Assembly: GCA_937927525.1 (NCBI GenBank)
Contig: CALBDR010000303.1
Coordinates: 1-27,780 of the forward strand
Reading direction: 5' to 3'
DNA from: an uncultured Candidatus Melainabacteria bacterium
GTDB taxonomy: Bacteria; Cyanobacteriota; Vampirovibrionia; LMEP-6097
DNA length: 27,780 nucleotides
Position numbers and translations under genes: made by a program. The notes below the pieces were generated by a model. It worked only from the letters and a program-made list of their open reading frames with translations. It was not told where the DNA came from and did no database searches. Positions 7,610 through 16,298 of this stretch are shown here, piece by piece (the first letter of the stretch is position 1; each line of letters starts with the position of its first letter).

Positions 7610-7808
7610 GGTAACTCCTAAATCTTTTTCAAAACAAGCTTTAAGCTTAATTACAATATACCACCATAGGGAAATTAACAACATCAAGTAAATTAAATTT
7701 TAGAGATAATCTAAAACTCACTTAGATTAAGCTTACTCATCTATACCTGCCAGAAATTAACAAATAATAAACTAGCTTCTGATACATTATTGCTAACATG
7801 TCTTACTA

Positions 7809-8240
7809 ATGCTCAAAACTAAATCAAGTGTAAACCCTAAGCTAGGAAAGGTGTTTAAGGAGATACGGGGACTTACAAATGTAAGTTTTGCAACTAGTCC
7901 TGAAGAGTTCCAAGAAGGCAAAACTGGAAATATTATAGAGTTAACAAGTAACCGAGATCAGCATCAATATTAATGACAATCCAGGGCTAAAAGATAAAGC
8001 TCACCTAAAAAGAACTTTCATAGCTGATAGCAATTTATCTGGATTCTAGGCTTTCCTGAAGCAGAGCAAGCACAAGTTAAGAGTCGAATAGAATTTATGG
8101 ACAATTTCTACGAGAGACCAGCTAATGCTGAAAGTGAAAATCAACGCATTATTCAAGAAACTAGTTTTGATGAGTACTTTAGCAAAGCCTATAAATTAAT
8201 GTCAGAAAACTGTAAAAAAGAAGTAGCACCTGGCTACTAA
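7809..8240 (+). pseudogene. Decayed gene of about 140 codons, two compensating frameshifts
   Basis: This stretch, otherwise a 590-base gap, reads as three successive protein-like pieces in changing frames. An ATG at 7809 opens 54 codons, with a helix-like KLGKVFKEIRGL segment, closing at 7973. From about 7958 the next frame reads TEISININDNPGLKDKAHLKRTFIADSNLS. From about 8038 the original frame reads ILGFPEAEQAQVKSRIEF and continues through an ATG at 8097 to NCKKEVAPGY and TAA at 8240. The pieces adjoin without gaps, and the final frame equals the first, as expected for one gene with a +1/-1 pair. Alternatively there are two small genes (7809-7973 and 8097-8240). Family not recognised. Confidence 0.45.
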
Positions 8241-8245
8241 AAAAC

Positions 8246-8274
8246 TTGTCACAATTCAATTGATCTAAGATAAT
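8246..8274 (+). promoter_or_regulatory. Sigma-70-type promoter, probably giving a leaderless mRNA
   Basis: TTGTCA (8246-8251) and GATAAT (8269-8274) are separated by exactly 17 bases, each differing from consensus in one position. Only six bases separate the -10 hexamer from the ATG at 8281, so transcription should begin at or next to the start codon. There is no ribosome binding site in those six bases. Confidence 0.65.
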
Positions 8275-8280
8275 ATATAC

Positions 8281-9234
8281 ATGAAAAATATTTTTCTTAG
8301 TCTTCAACTGCTTACTTTGCTTTTGATCTCTTACCCAGTGGGAGCAAATATCACCGATCCTGTATTTGATGGTGATGGACCGGATAACGGTTCATTTTTC
8401 ATGCGTGTCAAAGACTCTCGCAATAATACAAAGATATCAAACAAAAAAAGAAAAATCACTATCCAACTGTTTTTCTTAAATAGATTTTATGATGAAATTA
8501 ATAGAGTTAATGACTTGGATCTTGCAGCTGCTTTCAATAGATCTCTTAGATCAAAAGCCTTACTAAAAAAGAAAAGTCAATTACAAGCTACTAAACAAGG
8601 AATTAAATTTTTCTACAAAGATATTTCTCAAGAAGACAGAAGTAAAAAATATAACCGTGTAAGCTTTATATCGGAAAACATCATTATCTCTGATCCTCAA
8701 AGAATTAACTTTAGTTTTGATCAAGAAGAATTTGCTGATTATATAGGCGTATCCATAGATGAAAACAGTAATTATAATAAAGGAGTTAGATATCGCCCTT
8801 TAAGTACTGAGGTAGAGAGCTTCGATGGCAATCTTAATGAAGATACTAAGCTTGTTAGAATAACTGGAACCTTTACTGCAAACTCAGAATTGAATTTATC
8901 AACAACCAAATTTAGTTTCAAATTCAAAGAAAAATCTAAAAAAATAAAACCTCTTGCAAGAAAAGGAAAAAGAAAATTAAGACTAGAAGCAGAATTACCT
9001 GAAGGATCGACAGCAGAGGTGACTAGAATTAATGAAGATAGCTTAGACTATCAAATAAACTTACCTGTAATACTGAGTGCAAAAAACAAATCAACACGAA
9101 AAAAATATAAAGAAGAAGAAACATACGAAGTTACTATCCCCATCTTACTAGAAGCTACTACTAGTTCAGGGCTAGAGTTTGAAGTAAAAGCTACGATAAA
9201 AGAACAGTTCACAAACTTCTTAGGGACAAACTGA
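8281..9234 (+). CDS. Secreted protein of unknown function
   Basis: The 317-residue product has a clear signal peptide (MKN, hydrophobic 4-17, cleavage probably after GAN or nearby, residue 21-24). The mature part is rich in Lys, Ser, Asn, Glu and Asp, with short alternating stretches such as KRKITIQLFFLN, YDYQINLPVIL-like and YEVTIPILLEATT that suggest beta strands. It has no cysteine in the mature part and no recognisable motif, so it may be a periplasmic or surface beta-sandwich. It stands alone with its own strong promoter, convergent with the type I secretion operon. It lacks glycine-rich RTX repeats, and its signal peptide argues for Sec export rather than use of that system. Confidence 0.7.
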   Translation: MKNIFLSLQLLTLLLISYPVGANITDPVFDGDGPDNGSFFMRVKDSRNNTKISNKKRKITIQLFFLNRFYDEINRVNDLDLAAAFNRSLRSKALLKKKSQLQATKQGIKFFYKDISQEDRSKKYNRVSFISENIIISDPQRINFSFDQEEFADYIGVSIDENSNYNKGVRYRPLSTEVESFDGNLNEDTKLVRITGTFTANSELNLSTTKFSFKFKEKSKKIKPLARKGKRKLRLEAELPEGSTAEVTRINEDSLDYQINLPVILSAKNKSTRKKYKEEETYEVTIPILLEATTSSGLEFEVKATIKEQFTNFLGTN

Positions 9235-9240
9235 AAAACC

Positions 9241-10122
9241 TTAGACCTTAGTAATTAAAACCATATTTGCTCTAAAAGAGTTTAGCTTAATTAGATATTT
9301 TAAAATCTCGTTACTGTTATTTATGTCGATGAAAGTTAAGGGGTTATTGAGATTATCAAGCTGAGTAAACTCGCTAAACTTAAGATCTATCTTTTCGTAA
9401 TGACAATCCTTTCTGTTCCATAACTCGGGACTAGAAGAGAATCTTTTAGTATTATCACCTATCCATAAGTATTTCTTTACAGAGGGAAAATCTAAGATTT
9501 TACAGTCATCCCCCATATTATATTTAGGATTCACTAACCAAGAGCTTATCACTAACTCAGGTTCATATTTCTCTAAAGCTTCTGCAAGCTTTAAATTCTC
9601 AACCAGTTCATAGCTTGGTCTATCTGCTAAAACTGAGTTTATGCCTTCGAGTTTACGACCATAGGCAAAGTCATCTACCGCCTTAATCTTAGTTCCATAT
9701 TTTTCATTCAAAAAAGCACTTAAAGAACCATCACCAGCACCTAGCTCTAAAATTTTAGTACTTAAATTTTGTTCTATGACGCTTTTCAGAATCTCAAAAA
9801 ATTCAAAAGTATTTATAGTAAATAAACCACGCTTATCTACATAAGGAGTATATAGACCTTGTTGCATCAGCTTAGAAACCATAATTAAAGTTTTCTCTAA
9901 GGAATGGATTTTCCTGTAGGCTTCATTATCAAAAAAAAAGCTATCAGCCTCACTTATCAAAGCTTGATAATCTTCAAGGTATTTAAGTCCTTGATCTTCA
10001 AGCTCAAACTGAAAAACACTTTCTCTAAGCAATAATTCATCTTCATTTAGGCTAAAATCAGTCCAGCTCACTAGAGAAGTTGCCCTTGAATTAATTTGAA
10101 GTTCTGTAAAGCGATCAAACAT
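9241..10122 (-). CDS. Class I SAM-dependent methyltransferase-like protein
   Basis: The 293-residue product contains a methyltransferase motif I, TKILELGAGDGSLSAFL (122-138), followed by AVDDFA, where an acidic residue would contact SAM. ELVISSWLVNPKYN (about 188-201) lies at the motif IV position. The N-terminal 100 residues are helical and not recognised. It is the last gene of the type I secretion operon. The ATG at 10122 would overlap the TolC-type gene by about 50 bases and has no good ribosome binding site. A GTG at 10069-10071 overlaps the upstream stop by one base and has AAGGG eleven bases before it, so the real product may start there (residue 18). Substrate unknown; context allows modification of a secreted or envelope molecule. 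Confidence 0.65.
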   Translation of the reverse strand: MFDRFTELQINSRATSLVSWTDFSLNEDELLLRESVFQFELEDQGLKYLEDYQALISEADSFFFDNEAYRKIHSLEKTLIMVSKLMQQGLYTPYVDKRGLFTINTFEFFEILKSVIEQNLSTKILELGAGDGSLSAFLNEKYGTKIKAVDDFAYGRKLEGINSVLADRPSYELVENLKLAEALEKYEPELVISSWLVNPKYNMGDDCKILDFPSVKKYLWIGDNTKRFSSSPELWNRKDCHYEKIDLKFSEFTQLDNLNNPLTFIDINNSNEILKYLIKLNSFRANMVLITKV

Positions 10123-11489
10123 TCTACTTTAGCTTTAATCATTTCAATATTAGCTTCAACCATAGATCTTTGACGCCTAATAACTAAAAACAAAGTCCCA
10201 TCTCCTAAATCAAAACGATCTAATTCTCGTTGCTCAAGCTGTTTTGACAACTCAAAATTCTCTTTAGCTGCGATATATTTATCGTAATTATTATTTACAA
10301 TAGATGCACTATTTTCAATATCTAAAAATATATTTTGAGTTAACTGTTTATTCTGAATAGATAACTGCTCCAGTCGATATTCAGCTTGTTGTCTTTTTGC
10401 CCTAGCTGTTCTAACTCTTAATGGAAGAGATAAATCAAAACCAGCAGCAAGAGTCGGACCTATACTATTTTCACCAGTTTCCATACCTGCATTTACTAAA
10501 GCATCTAATTGAGGTAAAGCTTGATTCTTAGCAAACTTTCTTTCAAGGTCAGCAATATCTTTATTAAGCTTAATAGCTTCAAACTCAGGTCTATGCTCAA
10601 GTGCAAATTCTTTAGCAATGCTAATATTAGCTTCACTTAAAAGCTTAGGCTCTTCATCAAGATCTGGACTATTAAAATAGCTTAAAGTTGCATAAATATC
10701 TTGCTCCTTTGTCCATAGGTATCTTGTTAAATCAATACTCTCTCTTTCAAATGATCTATTAGCGGTAATGACTCTAGTATTCCTACTCTGCAATTCCCTT
10801 TCAGCTTCTACTATATTGAGTGCAGCAAGGTCGCCTAAATCTACCTTTTGATGAACTAATTCAACCTGACTTTTTAATAATTCAAAAATATCCTTTTCAA
10901 CGTCTAAAATAGTTTTACTTGCAAGCCATTTAAAATAAGCTTTGCTTGCCTTAGCAAGTAAAGTAAGTTGAGCTTGGTAAAAAATATAATCAGCAATTAA
11001 TTCATTAATCTTTGCCTTTTGCTCAGCTACATTAGCAGAGTTATAAATCGCATCTCGCATCAAAGGCACAAAAAGTTTCACAAAGTATTCACCAGACTCT
11101 CCTGTTGGAGAAATCGGTGTCGAGATATCACCTTGAGCAAATTTTGCACCTAAGCCAATCTTCGCACCAAAACCAGTTAGGAAATCAACACTAGTATCAG
11201 AAGTAAAAGCATCTTTTTCTTCACCGATATCTGATGAGCTATTAAAACGATTTACTAAATTCAAAGAATTAATACTCGGATCGAAACGACCTTGAGCTTC
11301 AAGCCTTCTTGAGATAGTTATATCTCTATCCAACTTTGCTCTTAAAATCTGTGGATGATTCTCTTTTACAGTGTCAATAAAATCATCAAAGAATAATTCA
11401 CCATCAAAGATCTTAGAAAAATCTTTTTCTTTAGCCAAAAGACTTTGACATGAAAAAATAAAAACAAAAGCTAGCAAAACTCTAAGCAT
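10071..11489 (-). CDS. TolC-family outer-membrane channel of the type I secretion system
   Basis: Outer-membrane exit duct for the ABC/HlyD pair encoded just upstream. The 472-residue length is normal for TolC-like proteins. It has a signal peptide (hydrophobic 3-15, Ala-Lys cleavage near 19-20). The repeated family pattern is visible: FIDTVKENHPQILRAKLDRD near residue 40, long helices, and in the second half LPQLDALVNAGMETGENSIGPTLAAGFDLSLPLRVR with the typical Leu-Pro-Leu turn. It starts directly after the adaptor stop (one base). It is a different protein from the TolC-like gene at 5005-6105, which is shorter and CusC-like. Confidence 0.82.
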   Translation of the reverse strand: MLRVLLAFVFIFSCQSLLAKEKDFSKIFDGELFFDDFIDTVKENHPQILRAKLDRDITISRRLEAQGRFDPSINSLNLVNRFNSSSDIGEEKDAFTSDTSVDFLTGFGAKIGLGAKFAQGDISTPISPTGESGEYFVKLFVPLMRDAIYNSANVAEQKAKINELIADYIFYQAQLTLLAKASKAYFKWLASKTILDVEKDIFELLKSQVELVHQKVDLGDLAALNIVEAERELQSRNTRVITANRSFERESIDLTRYLWTKEQDIYATLSYFNSPDLDEEPKLLSEANISIAKEFALEHRPEFEAIKLNKDIADLERKFAKNQALPQLDALVNAGMETGENSIGPTLAAGFDLSLPLRVRTARAKRQQAEYRLEQLSIQNKQLTQNIFLDIENSASIVNNNYDKYIAAKENFELSKQLEQRELDRFDLGDGTLFLVIRRQRSMVEANIEMIKAKVECLIALQNFKLIQGQLL

Positions 11490-12821
11490 TTACTTTGGTT
11501 TAACCTTTCTACCACCATGCTTTTTAGGAGTCTTCATCACAGAAGGGGCAAAGCCATTTAATATTCTCCATAGCTCATACCAGACAGGTACTTCATCTAA
11601 GATGACCCAACCAGTAACTTTCATCCCTGGTCTAAGCTGCTGAGGGATAGGCCAGGCTTCATCTTCACCACTTTCAATCCTTCCTAAGTCAGGTTTAACT
11701 AACACGCGAAAGTCTCCATTATCACTAACACTTGCGTCAATAACAGCTACTTTCCCAGCAAAGGTTCCGACAGCTACAGATGGCGAACCTGAGAACTGCA
11801 AAGCAGGCCAACCAGCAAACTGCAGCCTAACATCTCTTCCAATTTCAACAAGTGGAATGAAAAAATCTGATATATATAACTCTACCGCTCTATCACTAGT
11901 TTCTGGGACTATCGTGGCTAAACGAGAACCTGCTTTTAAGATTTCACCACTACCATAAGCTTTAAGCTTAACGATTTGACCATCCACTGGAGCAATCACT
12001 CTTCTCTGTTCCATTCGATTTTCAAAATTTGAAATTTTTATATCCAGGTCATAGATTAACTTATCAATATTTGCAAGCTTTTCTAAAGCTCCAGCAAGCT
12101 TAGCTTCAGTTTCTTGGATCTTTAGAGAAGTATTTGCTGAAACTTGAGTAACATCTAATCTTGCTAGAGAAACATCACGCCTTGCAATACTAAGCTTAGC
12201 TTCAGCAGCGTTCAGTTCTGACTCTGCTTTAATTAAAGCAAGCTCAGCTAATTCAAAATCCCTTTTAGAGCTTAGACCTTTTTTAAATAACTGCTCTCGC
12301 CTATCATAGTTAAGTTTTGCAGTTTTATAGTTTTGCTCGGCGGCATTGTAATCTTGCTTACTTGCATCTAGTTTATCTTGGTTTTGAGCAATACCTAAGT
12401 TAGCACTAGGAACAGCAGCATTCTGAAACTGGTATAGAGAGCTAATTTGCTGCTTTAAGCTTGAAATTATTTTTTTGTTAGCAGTTCTCTTTTGCTCTAA
12501 AGCCTCTTCCTGACCTAATAATTTTTCAAGCTGTCTATCATCAAGATACTCCGGCTTAACCTCAGCTAACTCTAAAATCAAATCACCTTTATTTACTAAG
12601 TGCCCCTCCTCTACATACCACTTATCAATCCTGGCATCGATTTGAGTATTTATGGTCTGTGGTCTTTGCATCGGTGAAAAGACACTAACATAACCACTTC
12701 CAGTAACAGTCTGCCTCCAAGGCAGAAATAAAGAGAGGAGAATAATCCCCGAAATAGTTAAAGAGATGTAAGCAAGTGAATTTACAATTATAGGAGCTTT
12801 TATTTGTTCAAGAGATTTCAT
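11490..12821 (-). CDS. HlyD-type membrane fusion protein
   Basis: Periplasmic adaptor joining the ABC transporter to the outer-membrane channel. The 443-residue product has one membrane span (about 16-35) and then a barrel/lipoyl half (TINTQIDARIDKWYVEEGHLVNKGDLILEL, 56-86). A long coiled-coil hairpin (about 95-270) is rich in Ala, Glu and Leu. The return lipoyl half (RRVIAPVDGQIVKLKAYGSGEILKAGSRLATIVP, about 274-307) carries the family APVDG motif. The C-terminal barrel contains RPGMKVTGWVILDEVPVWYELWR, typical of HlyD proteins. Its ATG overlaps the transporter stop by four bases (ATGA), so the two are translationally coupled. Confidence 0.88.
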   Translation of the reverse strand: MKSLEQIKAPIIVNSLAYISLTISGIILLSLFLPWRQTVTGSGYVSVFSPMQRPQTINTQIDARIDKWYVEEGHLVNKGDLILELAEVKPEYLDDRQLEKLLGQEEALEQKRTANKKIISSLKQQISSLYQFQNAAVPSANLGIAQNQDKLDASKQDYNAAEQNYKTAKLNYDRREQLFKKGLSSKRDFELAELALIKAESELNAAEAKLSIARRDVSLARLDVTQVSANTSLKIQETEAKLAGALEKLANIDKLIYDLDIKISNFENRMEQRRVIAPVDGQIVKLKAYGSGEILKAGSRLATIVPETSDRAVELYISDFFIPLVEIGRDVRLQFAGWPALQFSGSPSVAVGTFAGKVAVIDASVSDNGDFRVLVKPDLGRIESGEDEAWPIPQQLRPGMKVTGWVILDEVPVWYELWRILNGFAPSVMKTPKKHGGRKVKPK

Positions 12822-14572
12822 TCTAGACTTGCTCCTTTAGCAATTTTATGTAAATCAGGGAACAGCTTAGAGAAACTTGATTCACTATTTTTAAGAAGTT
12901 TTTTTGTTTCTCCTTCTTCAGCTATTTCCCCTTGATCTAAAAGATAAATATAATTTGTTCTTAAAACAACCTCTGCATCATGAGTGATATTAAGAATAGT
13001 CCATGGTTTGTTTACATCGAAAATATTATTAATAATTTTAAGCTTTGTTCTCTCATCCATTCCACCAAAGGCTTCATCTAGAATTAAAAGCTGTGGCTTG
13101 CTTACGAGTGCTCTTGCAAGGAGAATTCTTTGTCTTTGTCCTAAAGAAACATTACGACCTTCACTTAAAAGTTTCGTTTTTATACCCTGTGAGAACTGCT
13201 GTAAATCTCTTTCTAGGTGGACTAGTTCAACAACTTCATCTAGGTCTTCTTTACTTATATCCGCTCTATTTAAAACGATATTTTCTTCAATAGTCGCTGC
13301 GAAAATTTCATTATAGTCACTTACTAATGCAATATTCCTCCTAATGGAATCTAGACTTAAACCTTTTAAAGGTGAGCCATTTAAAAGAATATTTCCTTCT
13401 TGAAATTCTTGAAGACCTGATATTAAGTAAGCGAAAGTCGTCTTACCAGCACCACTTACTCCGACTATACTCTTTCTAGAACCAGACTCTAACTGGAGAT
13501 TAACTTTATCAAGAACCTTTCTCTGAGCATTATATGAAAAACTCAGGTCATCACAAACAAGCTCTAGTCCTTTTTCATTTAAATTAAGTTCAATACCATC
13601 ATCCCTTTCAGTATCAAGATCAGTAATATGACTAACTTTATCGATTGCTGTTAGCAAGTCATACCAGCTCTCAAACTTTTGTACTATTTTATCTAAAGAT
13701 GAAACTATCATCAGTATAACTAGCTCTGAAGCCACTAGCTGACCTAAAGTAAGCTTACCCTGCATAACAAGCCAACCACCTATCGCAAGAACAGAGGCAC
13801 TTGCTAATGCAGCAATAAAGAAACTAGCAGAGTATTGTCTGAAAAGAACCTGAAAATGATCTTTTCTTCTATTTACGTAATCAAGAATTCTATTGTCAAC
13901 TTCATCAGTAGCATAATCATTTGCTAAGTTCATCTTGAAACTTATTTGACACCTAGCAATCTCCTCAAGCCAGTGAGCGACTTTATACTTAGCGTTTGAT
14001 TGTTTTTTACTGGAGTTAACACCGTTATAGCCTAGGGTATAGACGAAAACAATAGTCAAAATCAAAAGCGTATCAAAAATAATTAAAAAGGGGCTATAGA
14101 TCCCCATTAAGATGAAACCCAATAAGATTTGAAAAATAGCAGAGGGAACCTCTAATAAAATCAAAGTCAAAGTTTTTTGGATGGTGATCGTATCGAAAAA
14201 TCTATTTACCAATTCAGGTGCATAGATTTCCCCAAAGTATTTTTGAGAAATTCTAGGGATTTTCTGAGATATTTCTAAAGCAATTTTTGCGAAGATTTTT
14301 CTTTGAATAATTTCAGCAATAAAAAGTTGGAAAATTCTGAGAACACCTAATAAAAGAAGACCCATAAACACTCCCGTAGTGATAATGATGATCGGTTGCA
14401 ACAAAACCCCAGTCGAAATAACATTCACTAAGATCTGTGCTGCAAGAGGGATAGCGAGATAAAGTAAACTAATTATAGCCGCATAAATAAAGAACACAAG
14501 CATATTCTCTTTTTCATCAAAAAGAATTGCATAGAGTTTTCTTACAGATTCAATTTTTGGTTTTATCTGCAT
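12818..14572 (-). CDS. ABC transporter with fused membrane and ATPase domains, type I secretion
   Basis: Inner-membrane export ATPase of the secretion system. Of 584 residues, 24-310 form the six-helix membrane domain and 335-575 the ATPase. Walker A is GVSGAGKTT (371-379), the signature is SLGQRQ (476-481), Walker B is LLILDEA (495-501) and the switch His is in ITHD. No peptidase (C39) or C39-like domain precedes the membrane domain, so it does not cleave double-glycine leaders. The Q-loop position reads VSDYNEIF where relatives have V-P-Q-D, so the usual Gln appears to be Asp (about 419). The start has AAGG seven bases upstream. It is the first gene of the operon, divergent from amtB (118-base gap). 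No substrate gene is recognisable nearby. Confidence 0.88.
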   Translation of the reverse strand: MQIKPKIESVRKLYAILFDEKENMLVFFIYAAIISLLYLAIPLAAQILVNVISTGVLLQPIIIITTGVFMGLLLLGVLRIFQLFIAEIIQRKIFAKIALEISQKIPRISQKYFGEIYAPELVNRFFDTITIQKTLTLILLEVPSAIFQILLGFILMGIYSPFLIIFDTLLILTIVFVYTLGYNGVNSSKKQSNAKYKVAHWLEEIARCQISFKMNLANDYATDEVDNRILDYVNRRKDHFQVLFRQYSASFFIAALASASVLAIGGWLVMQGKLTLGQLVASELVILMIVSSLDKIVQKFESWYDLLTAIDKVSHITDLDTERDDGIELNLNEKGLELVCDDLSFSYNAQRKVLDKVNLQLESGSRKSIVGVSGAGKTTFAYLISGLQEFQEGNILLNGSPLKGLSLDSIRRNIALVSDYNEIFAATIEENIVLNRADISKEDLDEVVELVHLERDLQQFSQGIKTKLLSEGRNVSLGQRQRILLARALVSKPQLLILDEAFGGMDERTKLKIINNIFDVNKPWTILNITHDAEVVLRTNYIYLLDQGEIAEEGETKKLLKNSESSFSKLFPDLHKIAKGASLE

Positions 14573-14690
14573 CAGCGACCTTCTAATACTTTATACCAAA
14601 ATCTCATTTAGGGTAGATATCCTATTTAAGCTGCTATAAGCTAGTCTATATAACCTAGAGTCATGCTAAAGTTAAGGTAATTATAAAATC

Positions 14691-15962
14691 ATGCCTTCCA
14701 ATATTAATACTGTAGATACCACTTGGATTCTAGTTTCTAGTTCTTTTGTATTCTTCATGGTAATTGGACTTGCCTTTTTCTACTCAGGTTTAGTTAGAAA
14801 GAAGAACGCTTTAAATACCATGATGATGAGCTTTATTCCGATGGGGATTGTAACTATAACTTGGGCGATGTTTGGTTATAGCCTCGCTTACAGCGAGGCT
14901 AATCTTTTAATAGGTGGCTTTGAAAACTTTTTTCTAAACGGTATAAATTTAGAAGCCACAGAAGATGGTGGTATCCCCATTATTTTAGATTTTATCTTCC
15001 AAGGCACTTTTGCCATCATTACAGCTGCCCTGATTAGTGGTGCAGTAGTAGAAAGAATTCATTTTCGTGCCTATATGTTTTTCATATTCCTCTGGAGTAT
15101 TTTAATTTATGCACCGATGGCTAAGTGGGTCTGGGGAGGAGGCCTGTTTGAGCATCTACCGACAGGAGCTGCTTTAGATTTCGCTGGAGGAACCGTGGTT
15201 CACATTAATGCGGCTATTAGTGCAGTAGTTTTATCTTTATTCATAGGTAAAAGAAAAGATGTTGGTAGACTAGCAATGCTCCCACATCAAGTACCATTGA
15301 CACTTTTAGGAGCAGGGATTTTATGGTTTGGGTGGTTCGGTTTTAACGGTGGAAGCGCTTATGCAGCAAATGCTCAAGCTGCTTTAGCTATGGCAAATAC
15401 TTTACTTGCCCCAGCTGGAGCTATAGTTTGTTGGGCAATCTTAGATTGCATTTACACGAAAAGAGTAACAGCTGTAGGTTTAGCGACATCTGTAATCGTG
15501 GGACTTGTAGCAATCACTCCGGGAGCAGGATTAATGTCCCCAGGTTCGGCAATTATTATAGGCATACTAACTAGTATTCCTTGCTTTTATATGATCATGT
15601 GGCGTTCAAGAACAGCCTTTGATGACTCTCTTGATGTATTTGGCGCGCATGGACTTGGTGGTATTGTTGGATCTTTATTAACAGGTTTATTTGTTAGCAC
15701 TGCTTGGGGCTCAGAAGTGAATGGCAGTTATATGCAATTCTTTACTCAGTTAATCGCAGTGATTATTGCGGTAGCTTACAGTGCCATAGGTACTTACTTA
15801 ATAGCCTCTTTAATAAATTACTTTATTCCAATGAGAGTCGAAGAAAGTGATGAAAAACTAGGTTTAGACATCACCATGCACGGTGAAGAAGCATACTCAG
15901 ATGGTGAAGGGGCTTTACTAATTTTAGAAAAAACAGAAAAGGTGTTAAATGAAGTTAATTAG
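14691..15962 (+). CDS. amtB: Ammonium transporter
   Basis: Eleven-helix inner-membrane channel/transporter of the Amt family, 423 residues, full length. Hallmarks are AFFYSGLVRKKNALN (28-42), Asp163 with the first twin histidine in DFAGGTVVH (His171), GWFGFNGGSA (214-223), and the second twin histidine in DVFGAHGLGG (His320). No long signal peptide is present. The next gene, a PII protein, starts 14 bases before the amtB stop, the classic amtB-glnK pair in which PII plugs the transporter when nitrogen is plentiful. An unusual strong hairpin lies inside the coding region (14879-14901). No NtcA-type site (GTA-N8-TAC) was found upstream. Confidence 0.95.
   Translation: MPSNINTVDTTWILVSSSFVFFMVIGLAFFYSGLVRKKNALNTMMMSFIPMGIVTITWAMFGYSLAYSEANLLIGGFENFFLNGINLEATEDGGIPIILDFIFQGTFAIITAALISGAVVERIHFRAYMFFIFLWSILIYAPMAKWVWGGGLFEHLPTGAALDFAGGTVVHINAAISAVVLSLFIGKRKDVGRLAMLPHQVPLTLLGAGILWFGWFGFNGGSAYAANAQAALAMANTLLAPAGAIVCWAILDCIYTKRVTAVGLATSVIVGLVAITPGAGLMSPGSAIIIGILTSIPCFYMIMWRSRTAFDDSLDVFGAHGLGGIVGSLLTGLFVSTAWGSEVNGSYMQFFTQLIAVIIAVAYSAIGTYLIASLINYFIPMRVEESDEKLGLDITMHGEEAYSDGEGALLILEKTEKVLNEVN
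14879..14901 (+). repeat. Perfect inverted repeat inside amtB
   Basis: TAGCCTCGC-TTACA-GCGAGGCTA: nine perfect base pairs around a five-base loop, seven of them G-C, in an AT-rich gene. It encodes part of the YSLAYSEAN stretch. It lies about 190 bases into the gene and is followed by a short T-rich run (AATCTTTTAAT). Confidence 0.7.
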
Positions 15963-16296
15963 TGCAATCATTAGAAAAGAAAAATTAAACGATGTTTTAG
16001 AAGCATTATTTGCTGTTGAGGTCCAAGGTCTTACTGTATCTAAAGTAACTGGGCACGGTGGTGAAACCGAGAAAATTGAAACTTATAGAGGAACCACTGT
16101 TAAAGTAGGTTTAACAGAAAAAGTAAAAGTTGAAATTGGAGTCTCAGATAATTTTCAAGATACAGCAGTACAAGCCATTTTAAAATCAGCAAAGACAGGT
16201 GAAGTTGGAGACGGAAAAATCTTCGTAATGCCGATAGAGAAAGTTTATCGGATTAGAACTGGTGAAGAAGATGAGCAGGCAGTTACACCTAGATAA
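15949..16296 (+). CDS. glnK: PII nitrogen signal protein, GlnK type, non-uridylylatable T-loop
   Basis: Trimeric cytoplasmic sensor of ATP/ADP and 2-oxoglutarate. Its 115 residues match PII length. The C-terminal block TGEVGDGKIFVMPIEKVYRIRTGEEDE keeps the nucleotide-binding Arg pair, and Lys58 and Lys60 are present. The T-loop differs: GHGGETEKIETYRGTTVKVGL. In standard numbering residue 39 is Glu instead of the 2-oxoglutarate/Mg-binding Gln, 49 is Thr, and 51 is Val instead of the Tyr that is uridylylated in proteobacteria. Control by uridylylation is therefore excluded; phosphorylation at 49 is only conceivable. It overlaps amtB and has AAGG before its start. The partner is almost certainly AmtB. 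Confidence 0.9.
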   Translation: MKLISAIIRKEKLNDVLEALFAVEVQGLTVSKVTGHGGETEKIETYRGTTVKVGLTEKVKVEIGVSDNFQDTAVQAILKSAKTGEVGDGKIFVMPIEKVYRIRTGEEDEQAVTPR

Positions 16297-16298
16297 AT

